Origin: Aquamicrobium sp.
GTDB taxonomy: Bacteria; Pseudomonadota; Alphaproteobacteria; Rhizobiales; Rhizobiaceae
DNA: 64,000 bases
Reading direction: 5' to 3'
Assembly (NCBI GenBank): GCA_019739225.1
Contig: JAHHDT010000006.1
Location: 667,501-731,500 of the forward strand
The notes beneath the pieces were generated by a model. The model worked only from the letters and a program-made list of their open reading frames with translations, was not told the DNA's origin and did no database searches. Position 1 is the stretch's first letter; every line of letters begins with the position of its first letter. Both the position numbers and the translations under genes were made by a program. Positions 62,425-64,000 of the stretch are shown piece after piece.

Positions 62425-63369
62425 ATGCCACCTCGCAAGATTATCATCGACACCGATCCCGGTCAGGATGACGCGTTCGCAATCCTGTTCGCGCTCGGGT
62501 CTCCTGCGGAACTGGAGGTGGTCGGCATAACGACCGTCGGTGGCAACGTGCCGCTGCCGCTGACGACGCTTAATGCACTGAAGGTCATTGAGCTGGCCGG
62601 GCGACCGGACATACCGGTTTATGCCGGTTGCCCAGCGCCGATGGTGCGGAAGCTCGTTACAGCCGAGTATGTCCACGGCGAAACCGGCCTGGACGGTGCG
62701 GATCTGCCGGAGCCGCGGATTGCCGCGCAGTCCGAGCATGCCGTCAATTTTCTTGTGCGGACAATCATGGACGCGCCGGAAAAGGAGCTGACCGTATGCA
62801 CGCTCGGACCGATGACCAATCTGGCCATGGCCATTGCGATGGAACCGCGCATCGTTCCTCGCTTGCGCGAAGTGGTGCTGATGGGAGGCGGCTTCTTCGA
62901 GGGCGGCAATGCGACACCTGCGGCAGAGTTCAACATCTTTGTGGACCCGCATGCCGCGCATAAGGTCTTTCATTCCGGCGTGCCGGTGACCATGGCCTCC
63001 ATCGATTGCACCTACTCGGCACAGATGACGCCCCAGTGGCTCGACAGGTTGCGCGCGACGGGCAAGCGCGCCGCGATCGAGGCGGCGAACCTGGCAGACT
63101 TCTTCCGGCAGTATGGCTCACACAAGTTCCCGACCGATGCGCGCCCAATCCATGACGCGTGCGTGACCGGCTATCTGCTGGCGCCGGAAATCTACGAGCA
63201 GCGAGACTGTCACGTCACCGTCGATATCGTGTCACCGGAAACGATCGGCATGACCGTCGTCGACTGGTGGCACGTCACCGGCCGCCCCAAAAATTGCAAA
63301 GTGCTTCGGCGTATCGACCCGCCACCCTTTTTCGAGTTGATGCTGGAGCGCATCGCAGCTCTGGACTGA
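62425..63369 (+). CDS. Inosine/uridine-preferring nucleoside hydrolase family protein
   Basis: The 314-residue enzyme has the calcium-binding DxDxxxDD motif (Asp9, Asp11, Asp15, Asp16 in IIIDTDPGQDDAFAI), TVCTLGPMTNLAMAI, VLMGGGFFEGGNATPAAEFNIFVDP (in part) and IHDACVTGYLL, which holds the catalytic-site Asp/His region. It cleaves N-glycosidic bonds of ribonucleosides or related compounds. ATG 62425 follows GGAGGAAAGAGG. It is divergent from the dioxygenase-ABC operon and precedes the TetR gene by 102 nt. Confidence 0.9.
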   Translation: MPPRKIIIDTDPGQDDAFAILFALGSPAELEVVGITTVGGNVPLPLTTLNALKVIELAGRPDIPVYAGCPAPMVRKLVTAEYVHGETGLDGADLPEPRIAAQSEHAVNFLVRTIMDAPEKELTVCTLGPMTNLAMAIAMEPRIVPRLREVVLMGGGFFEGGNATPAAEFNIFVDPHAAHKVFHSGVPVTMASIDCTYSAQMTPQWLDRLRATGKRAAIEAANLADFFRQYGSHKFPTDARPIHDACVTGYLLAPEIYEQRDCHVTVDIVSPETIGMTVVDWWHVTGRPKNCKVLRRIDPPPFFELMLERIAALD

Positions 63370-63471
63370 TCGTTCCGGGATGACTTGGTCGCCGAGTTTC
63401 TTTAAGCCTCCGGCAAATCGGCTGAGTATCGCTCGGCTGCAAGATTCGCGTTGAGGGAGACGCAGGCGCTT

Positions 63472-64000
63472 TTGAAGACCGACCCGCAAACGACCAAAAG
63501 ACGCCCATCGCAAGCGCGCCGGCAAACGCTGACCCGGGACGCCTGGGTTGCCGCGGCGCGCAAGGTTCTGGAGAAACGCGGCATCGCCGAGGTGAAGATC
63601 GATCGCCTGGCGCAGCGCTTCAAGGTGACGCGCGGCAGTTTCTATTTCCATTTCTCCAGCCTCAAGGATCTCCACGATGCCTTGCTAGAAGAATGGCGGC
63701 GCAATAATTGCGCGCCTTTCGAGGCCTTGCGCGGCGCCGAGATCACCGACGGGTTCTCGTTCTTCTCCACTATCGTGCATGTCTGGGTGGACGAAAAGCC
63801 GTTCAGCCCGCTGCTGGATCTGGCGATACGCGACTGGGCGCGCACCTCGCGCTCGCTCCATGGCGAGGTCTCCGACATGGACGACCTTCGGCTCGAACTG
63901 CTGCAACGCTCCTTCGCAGCCATGGGCTACGACGAAGACGAGAGTCTGGTGCGGGCGCGCATCACCTATTTCCACCAGATCGGCCAGTACGCGATTGCCT
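63472..64000 (+). CDS. TetR-family transcriptional regulator, 3' end outside window
   Basis: At least 176 codons are open to the window end. The TetR HTH is at about residues 22-70 (RDAWVAAARKVLEKRGIAEV, KIDRLAQRFKVTRGSFYFHF). No ATG is available before the HTH in this frame; TTG at 63472 (with GAGGGAG about eleven bases upstream) or TTG at 63451 is the likely start. It is downstream of the nucleoside hydrolase and may bind the palindrome at 62346. Confidence 0.8.
   Translation, partial: MKTDPQTTKRRPSQARRQTLTRDAWVAAARKVLEKRGIAEVKIDRLAQRFKVTRGSFYFHFSSLKDLHDALLEEWRRNNCAPFEALRGAEITDGFSFFSTIVHVWVDEKPFSPLLDLAIRDWARTSRSLHGEVSDMDDLRLELLQRSFAAMGYDEDESLVRARITYFHQIGQYAIA

Overview
The window reads as chromosomal DNA of a GC-rich alphaproteobacterium, most likely a Hyphomicrobiales (Rhizobiales) member of the Phyllobacteriaceae/Mesorhizobium type. 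The evidence is the rrn tail order 23S-5S-tRNA-fMet, the many tightly packed catabolic operons, each with its own regulator, and the abundance of ABC and TRAP uptake systems. Nothing looks like a phage, IS element, CRISPR array or plasmid backbone. The species call is inference; no database was searched.

Layout. 1-1423: end of an rRNA operon (23S partial, 5S, tRNA-fMet, terminator). 1776-8335: a tight four-gene operon with a LuxR-type regulator, a secreted subtilisin-like protease, a secreted trypsin-like protease and a RoxA-like di-haem c-type cytochrome. 8403-14080: a divergently transcribed LysR gene and a CoA-ester operon (MmgE/PrpD, acyl-CoA dehydrogenase, HTD2/MaoC-type hydratase, class III CoA-transferase) that resembles itaconate/C5-dicarboxylate clusters. 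14081-36558: a large sugar-acid and amino compound region. It holds dgoK-dgoA with a phosphoesterase, an aminotransferase, a split transketolase, a peptide-type ABC transporter, a DUF1537 kinase, a class II aldolase, an AroE-like dehydrogenase, a polyamine-type ABC transporter and a dimethylformamidase-like protein. Two paralogous GntR/FCD regulators sit in it, and five copies of a motif around TGATATATCA lie in its promoter regions, which suggests one regulon.

36578-48891: acyl-CoA catabolism (TetR, three atypical crotonases, an AtuA-like protein, two CoA-transferases, an acyl-CoA dehydrogenase, a HutC-type GntR regulator) with a TRAP transporter that probably brings in the carboxylic acid substrate. 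49020-56885: a LysR gene divergent from an operon that combines a NagD-type HAD phosphatase, a calcineurin-like phosphoesterase and a complete oligopeptide-type ABC transporter, possibly for a phosphorylated organic solute. 56960-57310: an orphan DUF2200 gene. 57353-64000: an amino-acid-type ABC transporter with a 2-oxoglutarate/Fe(II)-type oxygenase and a PLP sulfur-amino-acid lyase on the minus strand, divergent from a nucleoside hydrolase, with an 18-nt perfect palindrome between them and a TetR gene running off the window end.

The least conventional pieces are the protease-protease-di-haem operon, the GntR regulon that ties unrelated enzymes to two transporters, and the double-phosphatase ABC operon. 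Functions come from motif recognition by eye; substrates are inferred.
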